64,000 nucleotides of DNA from Tenodera sinensis (taxonomy: Eukaryota > Arthropoda > Insecta > Mantodea > Mantidae). The position numbers and the translations under genes are program-made. Below, piece by piece: positions 11,816 through 24,254 of this stretch. Each line of letters opens with the position of its first letter. Within the stretch, counting starts at the first letter, position 1. The notes under the pieces were generated by a model that was not told the origin of the DNA, searched no databases, and saw nothing but the letters and a program-made list of their open reading frames with translations. The stretch is taken from contig CM060963.1 of the NCBI GenBank assembly GCA_030765045.1, positions 116,891,235 through 116,955,234 of the forward strand. The letters run 5' to 3'.

Positions 11816-11881
11816 TGTTGGCTATGGGAATCGAACCTACGAACTCCCGCACAGACGCTTCCGCTTGAGCCATCCCGCTTG
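11816..11881 (-). repeat. tRNA-like segment
   Basis: The minus strand reads 'gcgggatggctcaagcgga' (A-box-like) and 'gtaggttcgattcccatagc' (B-box-like) with tRNA spacing. The acceptor arms do not pair convincingly and it abuts the SINE head. I take it as the head of another tRNA-derived SINE, or a dimeric SINE, rather than a functional tRNA gene. Confidence 0.5.
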
Positions 11882-11884
11882 GTG

Positions 11885-12410
11885 ATAAACCCTTACCTTA
11901 CGAATCCCTGACAGATTTGTACTCAAAAGAAAATTATTTTGAAAAACAATTTTACAGTTAATATACAAATACAATGCAAAACCAACACATAAATATATTT
12001 TTGTTGACCATATTCATTTAGAGTTATGTATTTCTCATGCCTTCTTAAAGCTACAAGTAGATATACTCCTCACATTAACTGATGTCATTAGATATTATTT
12101 CAAATTCTGTACCTTGATACATCCGGACCATTTTTCTTATTTTTAAACATAGCTTCTATGCTTAAAACTGTGAAGGATGTGTTGGCTAAAACGCAAACTG
12201 CAAACAGACATAACGCGCTATATTTGAAACATAGACCGTAAATAATTGCTAAAAAATGCAATAAAATTGACAAAATGCTTTTTACGCCTTTTTCCGAAAC
12301 AAGTTTGGAGTTACTTCACTTGTCGCAGACAGCGGTTACAAGAAGTAAGTATAGTAGTAGTATTGCTTTGAAAAACAAAGGCGGGAGAAAAAGACGGTAC
12401 TGTTTTATTT
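11885..12410. other. Unassigned sequence
   Basis: No recognisable feature. Confidence 0.5.
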
Positions 12411-12419
12411 TCATTCTAT

Positions 12420-12865
12420 TTTACCCCTTATACCCCTTCTTCGTGGTTTCCCCTTGTCACAAGGTGAATGCTGGGGTGGATCCTCTTCTCCACATATTCC
12501 TTTCCGTTCCTTTCTCATTTCCCTCCCTTGTCAACTTTCAGGTTTGGTTCGTAGCGCGGTACGTTCCGGCAGATGCGGACAGATAGCACGGATGGTTGCG
12601 CTCTGGAAACCCTGAAAGTTACCACCCGGGTCGCTAGGGTCGTCATCCTCTCCCTAGTTGGGGAAAACACTTCGGTTGTGCGCCCGGTGCCAATATCTGC
12701 AACTGTTAGGGACTTCTATGTGTCCCTGGACTTCGCTGGCTTCGTTCTCTAGCCAGCCTAAGGTCTGATTCCGCCTCATCCCTTCCCCCTGGGGGCGGTA
12801 GCCCACAAAAGATACAAGTTGGGGTCGCGGAGGGCCGAGGTGATCCCTTCAGTTCTTAAACACAC
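12420..12865. other. GC-rich block, probable repeat of unknown class
   Basis: Pyrimidine-rich text (12420-12540) followed by a GC-rich block including 'gtacgttccggcagatgcgg' and 'ccccctgggggcggtagccc'. The composition differs sharply from its flanks, which suggests an inserted element. The open frame 12275-12586 crosses into it without recognisable motifs. Confidence 0.35.
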
Positions 12866-12869
12866 ACAC

Positions 12870-15790
12870 AAACACAAACAACTTATACCATTTAACTGCC
12901 ATGCTGATACAGGCAGCCCTTTACCCTTGGAGCATATTACCTATCGACAATGCTGTTAACTCGTGCATATTTGTGATTAGATTTCTTTGCGTTTTAGGCA
13001 TTAGTTCGATCTTAGATACGCGCACGCCTGTACACACAAATACGCATACAAATACACAAAAAGCACACACACGCCCACGCCCACACATACATACACTGGT
13101 GAATTACATTTCCATTTTAATTGGAGGTCTATAATAATGTATATAAAAATATACAGAAACTTAGACCTGACTTATTCACCCAGTTTTATTGGTTGGGACT
13201 GTACCTACAACATTATCGGTAGGAACTGTACTACGTGAAATATCACGATGTCATATTAAAAATAAAACGGCAGACTTTAAGCGAGTAAATAAGCTTGAAG
13301 TCACTTCGATCACGCAAACAAGAACTGCTTAAACTAGGTCAGACTGGGCTTTCCTTTGTCAATAATAAAAATGCCATCAGAATCGCAATTATTTCTGAAC
13401 TGAAGGTTTGTCTGTCTACCGATAAGAATATGATAATGCAGGGCAGTGAATACCTCTTCCATACCTCAGAAGAAATTATAGTTCGATTAATCCATTATGC
13501 TTGTACAATTGTCCCTTCAGACTGATTGAGTGTAGCCTAGGGCTCTAACGTCGGTAAGGACTATAAATCAACCTTCAAAGAATTTCAATATCAGCTTAAA
13601 CATTTTACTTCCAATTGCATTTTTATGGCGGAGAGTTCAGTTCCTCAGAGTAGTGTAATGAAACAAAAGCAACAAGCTTCTAAAAAGTGGTGAAAACATA
13701 ATTGTATTAACTGTGTTTAACTTTTTCTTTCAATGATATGACACCCTGGCTGTGAAAAATGTAACCAAATTGACGTCAGAAGCAACTGATGTATCTGTAA
13801 ACATTGCTTCCAATGTGAGAATGGAAATGAAACAAACGGAACTGCAAAAACCAGAAAAAGGATAAAGTGTTCAGTGTTTCAGGGCAAGTGGATGTTTTTG
13901 CTAAAAGTGCATTCACTTTAAAGTGTATGGTTTATTTTCAGAATATCAACCAGGAAGACTCTTAAAGTGATACAGTTACTTCTGAACGTGGGCTGAGAGT
14001 CTATCTTACGAGTCAGATTGACGTAAATTTTTACTCCTAAAATCACGTTGCATTAATTTTTTTCACCCATTTCCTGAATAAATACGCTGTTACTATAACC
14101 TTGAGTGAGATGTAAACAGCTGAGGAAGATGGCTATCCTTAGCTAGAGTACTGAACGGGAACACGTGTTCATTGGCGGAGTGATACAATTAGCAATCTTT
14201 ATGTGAGGAACCATTCTAAGCCCGGGGGGAGCGGTGTTTCACTAGACTGTGTCATAGGCATGACAACTTTTGTAGGCTTCAATATCTTAGTATAGAGGGA
14301 ACAGCTTACTGGAATACCCCAAAAACCAAGTGTTGACATTTTCCCCCATTGTGGCGTGGCCTGGTTATATTTGGTGATATTCCATTTGTTAGGTTGCATT
14401 AGTGCCACAACTCTTTCCACAACATAACCATAGCAAAGGTACAACCATAGTTGGTGTCATTGCACAGAAGCCCTTATTTTTAAAACCGTTACAGAGAAGG
14501 CAAACAATAGATTTTAAACAGGGTTCTGTTTAGACGCCCACTGGTGTACCTAACGCCCATTAGTGTAATGTCGGCCATAATGAATTCTTAGGAACTGCCG
14601 ATAAGGTGTTTTCCCTGTAAAGAGTGCTCGCTGGATAGCCCCGCAGAACAGCAGGTTTGGAGCCGCTCCATTCCTTACTATACGATGGTTCGGTGTTGTG
14701 TTGGAGTGGTAGACCTGCTAGAATTTCGTTCCGCAAGGTATTCAGCATCGCGCCAAACAGATGGCGGCTCCCCAACTCACTGAGAGTTTGGAGTGGAACC
14801 GCTCTATCATCATTATGTAATAATAACCATGACAACAAGTACGTATTTGAAACCTCAAATAAATTACACAAGAAAAAGTATAAGCAAGAGAATGTCATAG
14901 CAAAATCTATGCCTTTATTTGTTGTTTGCTTGATTCTTTTATTTATTTTTAAGTTTAGTTTAATCACTGGCGTGACTTCCTGTTCTCCCTTTTGTAGTAT
15001 ACGGCCTTAGATCTTCTAACGCTTCTTTTACATTTATATAGCGTTTCACTCTTAGAAGACAGTATGGAGTTAAATGGGACATCTCTGTCTCTATCTAGCG
15101 CATACAAGTTGCCATTAGCCGCGTCCTTTTCTACCCTCGCTCTGTTGCCAGATTCCTAATAGCATGGTATAAATATTCATTTGTTATAAATTTCAGGTTT
15201 GAACACATTATCCTATGCAGAATTTTTTTCTCTATCAGGTTATATCCTTTTCAGAGTCATTATACATTTCTATAGGTCCAAATTTCTTCAGAAAACGTTT
15301 TTTTCAATAGAAGTCCGATACTTGCCGTTTCTACACTCATCACGCACTAACTAACAAACTAACTGCTAGAATGCATCTATATTTTTTTCTTAGGTAGAGT
15401 AGACCATAGTGCTACTACCTGCCTACTTTGAATTCTCTATGTTTACCCAGTTAAGTGTTATAATTTTTTTTAATTAAATGTTTTCGGAAAATTTTATATA
15501 TGTGCACTGCAAAAGTTACGCAGTGTGAAACTTTTTTGTTATTGAGTTTACATCAGGGAACCAGCGAGAACAAATGTTGAGGAAGGTTGGAGAAAGTTTT
15601 TAAAATAAACCAAAAGGCAGTAACCTCTTTCTTTTATCCAGTAGGGCAAACTAAAGGTATTCATCTATTCAGCGTCAGGCCTGACACAGAAGATAGTATA
15701 AGGAGCAACACTAACATTAGTTCGAAAGAAGCCGTGTGTATAACTGTGAGCTGTTATTGCGTTATTTGTTTAATATTTTTGTAAATATTT
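12870..15790. other. Unassigned sequence
   Basis: It holds an imperfect ACACACA-rich tract near 13025-13095 and otherwise nothing I recognise. Opposed open frames at 14560-14967 (-) and 14657-15010 (+) cover the same bases and neither shows a domain. Confidence 0.5.
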
Positions 15791-15796
15791 GTAGTT

Positions 15797-16480
15797 ATGG
15801 AGGGTGAAGCTAGGAAGGGACGATATGTTGGTAAATAAAGAAGTAAGGAACGCCAAATAATTATGAATGTGTTAGATTATTTTTGAAGTAAAATGCGTTT
15901 AAGGCAGTAAAAGAAACAGCTAAGGCTGTTGAGTGTTCAGAAGCAGTGGTGTATAGGATTAAAAAGGAAGTAATGAAAGGACTTCTAAGAACGCCATCGA
16001 AAAAGAAAGCAAAAAGGGCGGGACTACACAAAACGCTAGGTTAACGCAATATGATTGAATAGTGCAAGGTGGAGTGCGGCGAATTGTTCATTCTTTACTG
16101 TTTGCAAATATTCCACCCACGCTGAATATAATTTTGTCACAGTTCAACAGTGATGAGACCCTACCAAATTTCTCAAGGGCCACTCTGATTTGGGGTTCGA
16201 ATATGAAAGAAAGGGTAAAAAGTGCATATTAATAGAAAGAGACGATATCGATATCATCAGATGGCGACATAAATATCTAAAAGACGTAAAAGGTTTAGGG
16301 ACCAGGGGAAATCAATTGTTTATACAGACGAGTCATTTGTAAATTTAGGTCATACAGTAACAAAGGCGTGGAGGGATACCAAAGTTAAAAGTGCCCCTCT
16401 CGTCAAGCAGCAATTGAAGGACTAAGTACAGGACTCAGGCCACCTCGAGTCGCTCGCGGAGAAAGATTCGCAACTAGTAC
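15797..16480 (+). pseudogene. IS630/Tc1-mariner superfamily transposase relic A
   Basis: A transposase would cut and join element ends using a DDE/D catalytic triad. From ATG 15797 the frame shows MEGEARKGRYVGK, then a stop. Later, in shifting frames, it shows an HTH-like piece (TAKAVECSEAVVYRIKK), NFSRATL, LIERDDI..IRWRHKYLKDV, then YTDESFVNLGHTV at about 16321-16359 with the first catalytic Asp (codon 16327-16329), and GLSTGLRPPR near 16419-16448. Several frameshifts and stops interrupt it, and the part with the remaining two acidic residues is not visible. It is dead. A related fragment lies at 27137-27599. Confidence 0.8.
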
Positions 16481-16564
16481 ATGTTGCAACACTGCGCTCC
16501 ATTTAACGTGTACTGTCTTTTAAGGCGCTTTAGAATCCGCAGATCAAATATCGCCACTTTTACA

Positions 16565-17450
16565 GTCTGTACACAAAAAGGATTTCATAAAATGCTCTCT
16601 TTGAGATCATCTCTTAGTTTATTATCGTCTTAGGGTCATCGTAAGGAGTAAGGTTCTGCTATTGGCTAATGAACAACTGCAACTTACAGTTGCAAACGAG
16701 TCTAGAGGCGTGGCGCTGCAATGAGAAGGAAAGGCGGGAGGGAAGATATACCTGTCCTTGTGAAAAAGCCTCATTTTAATTTTCTTTAGATTTATCTCTA
16801 AATTCTTAATGACTATTATGGAAAAGGCTGCAAATGTTGCTTCAAATAAGCATTTATTGGATTAAAGGATTGTGTGTTATATGAAAACCTTTAACTTTGT
16901 CCTTAGAATCACAAAAACTTGGCAATAAACAAAATGCATATTATACTGAAAAATATATTGACGTTTAATCCTTTTACACATTTCCCATATATTTATACTG
17001 CAATTAAAATTCGAATCGAAATAGCTCTAAAGATGTTTGTTTATCACGTCATATTGTGATGCAGTTTCTGCTTTCGAATAAAAGGTTTCCTTTTATGCCT
17101 ATGCAATAAACTGACTTTTTGGATAGCATTAACGTTTAATTACATTTCTGCGAATTTGTGCAGTTTTTGAAATTTGTCTGTGTTACGAGCTTACCATTAG
17201 ACAAACAATATGACCACGTGTAGCTTGGTGTGAAACAGGCAACACTTGTAGCTTAATGAGCAATGATCTAGTGAGCCGTCAGAAAAAATCAATACTTCTC
17301 TTATTTGGCGACATGTCATTTGTTATAACTATACCTAACCACTAGCATGAATATTGATGTCATTCGAGAGGGTAAGGAGAAGGAAAGAAGGGGAAGCTAC
17401 GAACACCTGGTTAAATAATGGTGATACCCTTGCATTTTATTATATTCGCC
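16565..17450 (+). repeat. Repeat family B, copy 1
   Basis: Matches 38845-41470 in pieces and 45440-45605 at its left end. Anchor texts include 'tcagtttattatcgtcttgc'-like at the left, 'gctagaggcgtggcg', 'taactttgtccttagaatca' and 'cctatgcaataaac'. No coding capacity seen. The Tc1 insertion point in copy 2 corresponds here to about 17030-17036, where no insertion is present, so this copy serves as an empty-site reference. Confidence 0.75.
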
Positions 17451-17454
17451 TTCT

Positions 17455-18045
17455 GTACTAATTGACAATGGTAAACAGGAAAATGTGTGAGAAGACCCTT
17501 CCTATATAGGAGAAATACTATTGTACTACTACGCGTCCATGCGCGCAAGTGTCACTTGACTCATGTTATATTCAAAACAACTTGCATGTAGGTTACCACT
17601 GAATGCACTCAAACATAATTTTAACGCACTTTTGTGTTCACATTAGTCAATTCGTAGCTGACATTCCTTAGAAAAGGAAAAAAGAAGAAAAAAGCATGTG
17701 ATTTAGAATGAATTGCAAACTTCTTAAATCTTATTTCTTTTGAAGTATGATTTAATATCACCAGTTCTTTGCAAACTTGAGCAACACTGGCTTTTGACAT
17801 GCCAGTATGATCTGCCATTTTCGCTTGTTTTTCTTCCACTCGGGTGCATTTCTTGTGTTCGGATGTATTTCTATTTCAAACAGTCGTCAAAATACAGCGC
17901 ATTGTTAATGCTATAGTTAAACGTATTGACTAGTGCATTTTACAACCAATAACATTATTAAAGTACAAAACTACTTTCTCTCCTTAGGTTAATTGCTTCT
18001 TTCTCAAACTAATGAGAGCTGACATACCAGTCTTTCTTTACTTGC
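17455..18045. other. Unassigned sequence
   Basis: The minus frame 17621-17839 contains a short HTH-like stretch (MADHTGMSKASVAQVCKEL), which might be another decayed transposase N-terminus of the IS630-like group seen at 15.8 and 27.1 kb. Too short to assign. Confidence 0.35.
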
Positions 18046-18049
18046 CCTT

Positions 18050-18560
18050 CAAAAACAATTCATGCAATTTTCTATAACTGAAATAGAAATGCAACGTCCC
18101 ACATGCTTTGGTCTAGTCACTCTTCTTTTATGAAACACATTTCTTCTGCTACTCCCACTTCTATTATGTAGGGTTCATATAATTTTCTCTATGTTTGAAA
18201 TGCAACCTATTACATTCACACAGTTTTCGCTACTCACTTTCATTTTACGTAACACATTCACATGTAGTTTTCTTCTCACTCTTCTACAAACAAGTCATAC
18301 ACTTTTCCATATTATCGAATAGAAACTAGCGTATTACATTCACACGATTTTTTCTAGCGACTTCCTGTGATTTTTGTGGTTGTTCAACAGTGCTTTTGCA
18401 TATGATCTTCCCGGTGCTTTTATTTTTATTTATAGTTTATTTCTTATTCCTTATAGTATCCTATGTGTTTTAATTAAATATTTCTTTTACTGTATTAAGC
18501 AATATTTTTTATGTCTCCAAAGAAACATAACGCTTCCGCACAAATGCAACCTAAGTTTGA
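18050..18560 (+). repeat. Repeat family C, copy 2
   Basis: Partner of 4070-4690. It shares 'acattcacacgattttttct', 'gttgttcaacagtgcttttgc' without the last base, and the segment with 'tatgtgttttaattaaatat'. Unlike copy 1 it lacks the CAT/CAG insertion between the 'cagtgcttttgca' block and the poly-T-rich block. Internal 130-bp-spaced repeats of 'acattcacac' are visible. Confidence 0.55.
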
Positions 18561-18564
18561 AGGT

Positions 18565-19400
18565 TTTAAGGATAAACCATAAAACGGTATTAGTTGTCAG
18601 TATTGAATCATACTTCAAAGTGACCTATTAACTTCTTTCTGATTGGTAAATAAAGCATACGTAAATGAGGCCATATTTTGGCTGAAAGGCTCTTCCATGT
18701 AATTATCATAATATATGTGTTCCCATCATTTCCCTGTTGTTTCCAATACATTCTTTTGTTATGTTTATCGATTTACAGTGACCCAATTATTCTTCAATAG
18801 ACAGGACGAGGCAATGCTACTTATTTGTTGACCAGCATATCAACTTTTCTGCGCCACTCTGTGCATTTTTGTTATTTATGTATTGCCTTAATCCTTCAAG
18901 AAACAAAGAAAACCATGGATAGCAAGTTTAATGTTGCTCCGTTGGTCATACAAAGCATCAACATTAAGAAATGTAATTTTCTGGTTTGTGTAATTCGACA
19001 TGAGCGCTAGCTGGTCGACTTCATTTTCTCTTATTTCCCTACAAAGTATAAACGACCCACGCCACATGTAAACTATAGTGTGCTGGTTCAGCTGCACCCC
19101 CAAATCGCCCTTCTGTATGTTGAAACTCCGTCTTCTCTTTTCCAGGGAGTCTGCCCTTCACTTGCATTGTTCTCTTCTTGTCTAACTTTCAGAGACCTTT
19201 TACGATTGAAAATGTGGATTTCCTGTTTTTGCGCAAATTGCAAGGTTCCGTTACGATGCGAAGTGGAGTCATTTGACACTAAGGGATAGTTACGATCAAC
19301 TGTTTAGCGGTATTCTTGACATAAAGACTTTTGGGGACTGTGCAAGATACAACTATATTAGTTGCTTTAGATTTAGATAGCTTTACAGCTTCTTTGTTAT
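18565..19400. other. Unassigned sequence
   Basis: Several overlapping short frames on both strands (18825-19289), with none recognised. Confidence 0.5.
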
Positions 19401-19404
19401 TTAA

Positions 19405-19985
19405 AGGTGACGGTCGTGGCCGAGCTGCTTCACGCCACATGCCGGGCCGGCGAGCGGGAAAAGGTGTTCATGGTCAGGCTACCTCATGCAACTGTTTGTA
19501 TGTACATGATTAACAACAATGAAGCGATTACACAAAACGGGCTTTCTCGAGAACTTTCGAGAAATACCTGACCACGTCATAGCCGGCGCGTGTGAGAAAA
19601 TTGAGAAAGATCTGTGTGACGTCGTACACGGAGGCCAGAAAACAGCAGAGCAGTTAGAGTTATGGACACGAGTCAGACAGTGTGCCAGTGAGTATAAGAC
19701 AGCTATGCATGTGTCTGTGCGTCGCAAGGAGACTCAACGAGTGTCGAGTGATTGTAATGTCGCAATTCGTGCGTGAGAGACAGAAAAAGTGAAGAAAGAC
19801 ACTGAAAGGACTGAGCAAGGTTACAAGAAGTAAAATGTTTGAGCTGTGATGCCACGTAGACGGTGTTAATGACAAGAAGAAAGCCGTATTTGTGATAAAA
19901 GTTAAGAAGACATTAAAGTGATAGAAAAGTAACCGGACTAGATTTGTTATTGTGTTACAATATTACTTAAGATTTTGTAATTTGA
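19405..19985 (+). mobile_element. LTR-like repeat (family E), copy 1
   Basis: Matches 32585-33165 over its length ('gtggccgagctgcttcac', 'gagaaaacagcagag'-like, 'agttatggacacgagtcag', 'gaaagacactgaaaggactg', 'agaaaagtaaccggact'). The composition and the downstream purine-rich leader are like an LTR or promoter repeat. This copy has lost the TATA box present in copy 2. The open frames 19519-19776 (+) and 19479-19727 (-) are products of the repeat. No internal retroelement genes adjoin it, so a solo LTR is the simplest reading, but the terminal TG...CA ends are not certain. Confidence 0.6.
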
Positions 19986-20072
19986 GGCGGATTGCTTCAA
20001 TTTCTATCTTCAAAGTGCAAATATGATCCAATTTACTTTCGTAAACGTATGACCGCATGGCTGCATAATTTG

Positions 20073-20286
20073 CTTGTTATTGACACTGTCAACTGCTAGA
20101 TTCACATCAGCGCCACTGATGTGCCGGAATTTTGTCGCGCAGGAGTTCTTTAACATGCCAGTAAATCTACTGACATGGGGCTATCGCTTTTAAGCACACT
20201 TAAAAACCATCGATCTGCACCGGGTTTGAAACCATTACCTTGGGATTAGGAGACCTCCCTAAACCAACTGAGCCACCCAGATCAAC
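20073..20286 (-). mobile_element. SINE family 1, copy 3
   Basis: Same order as 7536-7761: 'cagcgccactgatgtgccgg', 'cagtaaatctactgacatgg', 'cttttaagcacacttaaaaa', then a tRNA-like head with 'accgggtttgaaacc' and 'ccaactgagccacccag'. The B box is altered relative to the best copy. No clear target duplication seen. Confidence 0.85.
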
Positions 20287-20289
20287 AAT

Positions 20290-21415
20290 AAATCTTTTTG
20301 GAAGTTGTGCTGGATATATGTAACTTTTTGGAGGAATGTCCATCTGAAGCTTTAGCAGCAGAGCTTGGTGATTCACAGTAGCCCGTAATATTTTGAATGC
20401 CACTGATCCATTAACCTCAAAACTTTTCAAGACAATGAAAACACACTGCGAGGTTGATGAAGATGGTCTACTCGGGTAGCGGTGCGTGACGGCGTGCATT
20501 CAAGGTCACCACTTAAACAGAGACTTCGTCCTTCACAGGAATTCCCACGTCCAGCCACATGCATAATAGAAAGGGAAAACATGCTTTTCTGCTTTGAGAC
20601 AAGCCTTACCTTTCCTTCTTATGTACAAACAGCATTTTCCAGTATTTCATTTTCATTTTGCATACATCTTTGGTCCTTCACTTATCTAAATTGCTTTTGT
20701 TCTTTTTCCTTGAACTGTAGCTGTAGTTTAAAGGAACTTTATTATTTGTTTATTTATTTATTTTTGCTGTTGCCCTATTTGTAACATAAGCAGCTGTTAA
20801 GTCAAAAAATAACGGTATTTGAACCACTTTTGTATCTAAGTTACAACATTTCTTAAGTGGTGTCTTAATGCTGCTTAATTAGCACTTATAAGCAATGAAC
20901 CCCTTGTTACCGCATTAATACAAAACAACGGCAGATTGTTATCAAGAATTGTAAGCAGAGCGGCAAGACAATTTCCAGAGTGAAAAGGGGAAACAACAAA
21001 TCAATTATCGTCGGATAAAACGCACTAAGTTATGTTTGTTATTTTTAATGAAACAGTTTTGTTTGTTTAATGAACGGAAAATTCTTCGAGACAAAGTAGT
21101 TTACTTAAGTAGCAAAACTTTAAGTTACTTCCGAGAAACAGAAAATGATTTAATGACTTCAAACTCTGCACAGCGTTTCACTTATTTACAACGGCATTAC
21201 AATTATAATTGTAGAAGTTTTTAATAAACAACAACAGGAATATTTGTTTGTCTCATTATTAATGGTTCAGGCATAATTCTGGTCGTTAACATAAGATTCT
21301 TACGTCGAATCCTTTCGTACTGAGGAAATTCTTCACGATCGGGCCGGAGTTTAGTGCTCGTCCAGCAGACAGCATATCTCAGCATCAGTTGTAGTGTTTT
21401 TATTATTTTTGTACT
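20290..21415. other. Unassigned sequence
   Basis: The open frames 20200-20499 (-), which begins in the SINE, and 20482-20784 (+) show no family motifs. A TTTATTTATTTATTT run lies near 20746-20764. Confidence 0.5.
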
Positions 21416-21417
21416 GT

Positions 21418-22115
21418 CCACTTTATAGTCAGCCTATGGACAGCATAACTCAAAAACGAAAAGTGAGTTAGAACCCAAAGTTGGTATTTAAGTTTAATGT
21501 CTTTCAAGAATGCGACACAAAGATTTTGAAGAAAATGGCCCCACCCTAAACTACCCTTTAAATGGAAAATATTTCCAAAAATTTTGATTTTCTTGAAAAT
21601 GGCCTCTAACAATTTTGATTAAAATGATATGTTTAAGATATTTTTATGACAAATGAAATGTATATCTTGAATTTTCTGGGTATAGCCCATGTAGTCGTAT
21701 TTACTATGAACGACTTTTGCATACTGGTAAACCGTTAGAGATAGACCAAATCTCAGTATACAAAAAATGTAGATCTTACTAAAATACACAATCTATATCT
21801 AAATAAACATTTTTATAGAGTGAAATATTTAGGATGTATACCTTGTTATTTGTGTGAGTTTTGGAGAACTTATGTTTCTGTCAATTGCAACATCGTTATT
21901 TAGTATTTTTTATGTTATCCGTGCAAAGAGAACGGGATTTGAAATCTTTAAAAGATTTGCCTATCGCTCAAAGCGCACTGTATTCCCATATTCCTCTTGC
22001 ACCTACAAGAAAATAAGCAATAATTTCTGTATTAACATGAATATACAGGAATAGGAGTTCGTAAGAATGGTTAGTACCAGAATAGAGAAAGTCATGTGAG
22101 TGCATCACATCTGAT
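21418..22115 (+). mobile_element. Helentron-like repeat (family H), 5'-truncated copy with clear 3' hairpin
   Basis: Starts at the block after the microsatellite ('cagcataactcaaaaacgaa') and runs through the family middle ('gacttttgcatactggtaaa') to the 3' end. There ATGTGA (22094-22099) and TCACAT (22105-22110) form a 6-bp hairpin with a 5-base loop, followed by CTGATTTTTT. An AGAGAAAG motif lies about 10 bp before the hairpin. The 5' part with palindrome and microsatellite is missing. Confidence 0.8.
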
Positions 22116-22154
22116 TTTTTAAACATATTTGATAAATTCAGTGCACGGTGTAGT

Positions 22155-22345
22155 AATTGGTGGCTCACTTAAGGGGATTTCTGTATCTTCTTTTGCTGAC
22201 CAGAGTGTGGTTCATTACCCTCAATTCCGGAATGTGAAGGTACCCACATTAAGGTTACATTTTTACCTTCATTGCTACGTTCACGAGATTCCTGGATGAT
22301 GGTACACTCTGAATTGCAAGTAGTGAACTTTGAGTTGAGAAAGAT
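22155..22345 (-). pseudogene. LINE RNase H domain fragment
   Basis: The minus strand encodes LMWVPSHSGIEGNE (about 22201-22255). This is the signature WVPxHxGIxGNE block of the RNase H domain that follows the reverse transcriptase in I-, R1- and Jockey-type LINEs. Upstream in the same direction comes SLLAIQSVPSSRNLV, matching the 'DSQaal.al' helix region in form. The residue after GNE that is normally A-D is P-H here, so the active-site Asp is lost. A stop separates the two parts. No RT adjoins it. Confidence 0.8.
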
Positions 22346-22349
22346 CAAG

Positions 22350-22672
22350 AATGACTTTGGAATGCAGGTGAAGAACTCAGCGGCAGGATTAGCAATGAAG
22401 AGGATCTGCAGTCGGTTTGACTTTTGGAAGAGGCACCCATTCTTCAGGGAACAAATTGAGGACCCATCTGCGGGGTAACGAGGAGAAGGAACCCACGATC
22501 AAAAGAGCGGAAGCTCTTCTTGTGACGATAATGGACGAGGAGACTATGATCACTGTCTAAAGCTTGCAACTCAAGCAGTCACCTTCTTCTGCAGAGCCGC
22601 CAATAACACACTTCTGTACTAAACGTCTCATGAATGCATGAGACCGAAACAAGCGTTTGGAGGCTTAAATCT
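22350..22672. other. Unassigned sequence
   Basis: No recognised element. Plus frame 22272-22478 partly overlaps the RNase H fragment on the other strand and is probably spurious. Confidence 0.4.

Positions 22673-22719
<47 letters not shown>
22673..22719. repeat. (GAT)n microsatellite
   Basis: About 15 TGA/GAT triplets. The poly-Asp stretch in the frame 22638-22892 is a translation of this repeat and not evidence of a gene. Confidence 0.95.
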
Positions 22720-22984
22720 ACTTCGTGTTTCAAATTTTGAAGGTAGAAAATAACTGGTATTTTGAATATAACATGTTTATTCCTCCCTTCTTCTTAACCG
22801 AGAACAAATTTCGCGGCAGGCTCTATGAAAAGATATCGAGAATAACAGCTAGAAAATTTCTGCGAAGGCAAGAGTACTCAAAATGTCAATAATTCAATCA
22901 ATCAATATCTACTTGTTTTAAGTTATTTACACTTTGGGATCACTTCTTCCCTAGATAAGCGATAAAAATATTTAATCACATTTT

Positions 22985-23420
22985 TCTACTCCATAAATTC
23001 TAAAATCTACCTCATTTTCTTCCCTTTTTACATAATATGTTTTACTTCCTTTGTATATTCCATAAATTATTCTAAGCCCCTTTATTGAGGGGCTTAGATC
23101 TAAAAGCTTTTTTTTTTTTTTTTTGCAATACTACTATTTTTAAGACATTTGACATTTCTCTTTCATAAAGTTTCTCCTCCATTCGTTTCATTGCATACCA
23201 ACAAAATATATGCTCCATCTTCAATTTCCCCACATATCAGACATATTCCTTGCAAAAAATTACCTCTGAATCTCTTAAGTTAGCACACTCCTAACCCACA
23301 CCATACTATTGCTTCTCTTTCCATTTTATTACAAACTTTTACTATATACTTGTCTTTTCCTAGTTCCCTCTTTATAACTTTATAAAACGTCAATGATCTT
23401 ATTTCATTAATGCCTGCCTC
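22985..23420 (-). pseudogene. LINE C-terminal fragment with zinc-knuckle-like motif
   Basis: The minus strand gives CLICGEIEDGAYILLVC (about 23197-23250), followed by Y.REMSNVLKIVVL. This resembles the 'C-x2-C-GE-x-E-x3-HIL-x2-C' block near the end of many insect LINE polyproteins; the usual His is Tyr here. Before it (on the plus strand after 23250) 'GLGVC' and 'RFRGNFLQG' resemble the 'LRTG.......' lead-in. Stops and frameshifts occur throughout. The order relative to the RNase H piece at 22.2 kb is wrong for one collinear element, so I treat them as separate insertions. Confidence 0.65.
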
Positions 23421-23489
23421 AAGCTTTGTTTATCCATATCCTCATATCTTTCTCTTAAATTCGCTAATGAGTAAATTATAAGATGAGCC

Positions 23490-24250
23490 ATTGAGTAAGC
23501 AGGCATCTGATAAATGAGGAATACCCATGCTGCCGGTGACTGTGGTACCTTGTGATTTCTGCTCCGGTTGATGGTGGCAGATGGGACGATTCTCCAGCTT
23601 CAAATAACAAGCTCTCAAAATTATGTATAGTGAGTAATAAGATACACTGGGCTATTCAGGTTTGTGTTGAGTGCATTCAGCGTAATTCACGCTTCGTGAG
23701 TCCTATAAATGAGCCATTTCAAAACGACAGAAAACAGTAGCGTATCCGCAAGTTGCCCTCAGGTCGTGTAGCTTCGTGCGTACAAAACATGATTATGGAC
23801 AGGAAATTTGAAACCCCTCCCTCCTTAGAAGCAGTACATTATTTTACTCGGACTTCATTTTGGGAAACATTTCAGCGTTCTGCTTTTATAGTATAAGAGT
23901 GAACTAAAGGACTAATCTTACTTTCAATTACTTTTAGCTAATAAACCTGTCTGATAATGTTTCGTATATACCAAAATCCAAATGTTGACACAAGTACGTT
24001 AGGGAATGCTAACTAGCTTAATAAATAACTTTAGTACCTTATTATTGTTTTCAGATAATGATACTACCTCCTAAAACTTATAAACACGCAAATAATCTTT
24101 TTTCGTTAGTTAGTAGACACTAAACACAGACGGCACGCAGTACTGGCAAGGTAGTGGAAGACAGAGAAAGTGTTGTCAACGTATGAAAAGCAGGGAACTA
24201 CCAATGTCTGCAAACTGATGTTCTCGCACTTTTATAACACTATTATGCAT
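23490..24250. other. Unassigned sequence
   Basis: Nothing recognised. Confidence 0.5.
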
Positions 24251-24254
24251 TGTT

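Noticed and set aside
23072..23128. GC-rich hairpin CTAAGCCCCT...AGGGGCTTAG followed by a T run, like a bacterial terminator
   Set aside because: Everything else in the window is eukaryotic, and the hairpin lies within a LINE relic read on the other strand. The T run may be a decayed poly-A or chance.
22155..23420. RNase H and zinc-knuckle LINE pieces as one element
   Set aside because: Both are on the minus strand, but the knuckle lies upstream of the RNase H there, opposite to the usual order, and a (GAT)n tract and unrelated sequence lie between them.
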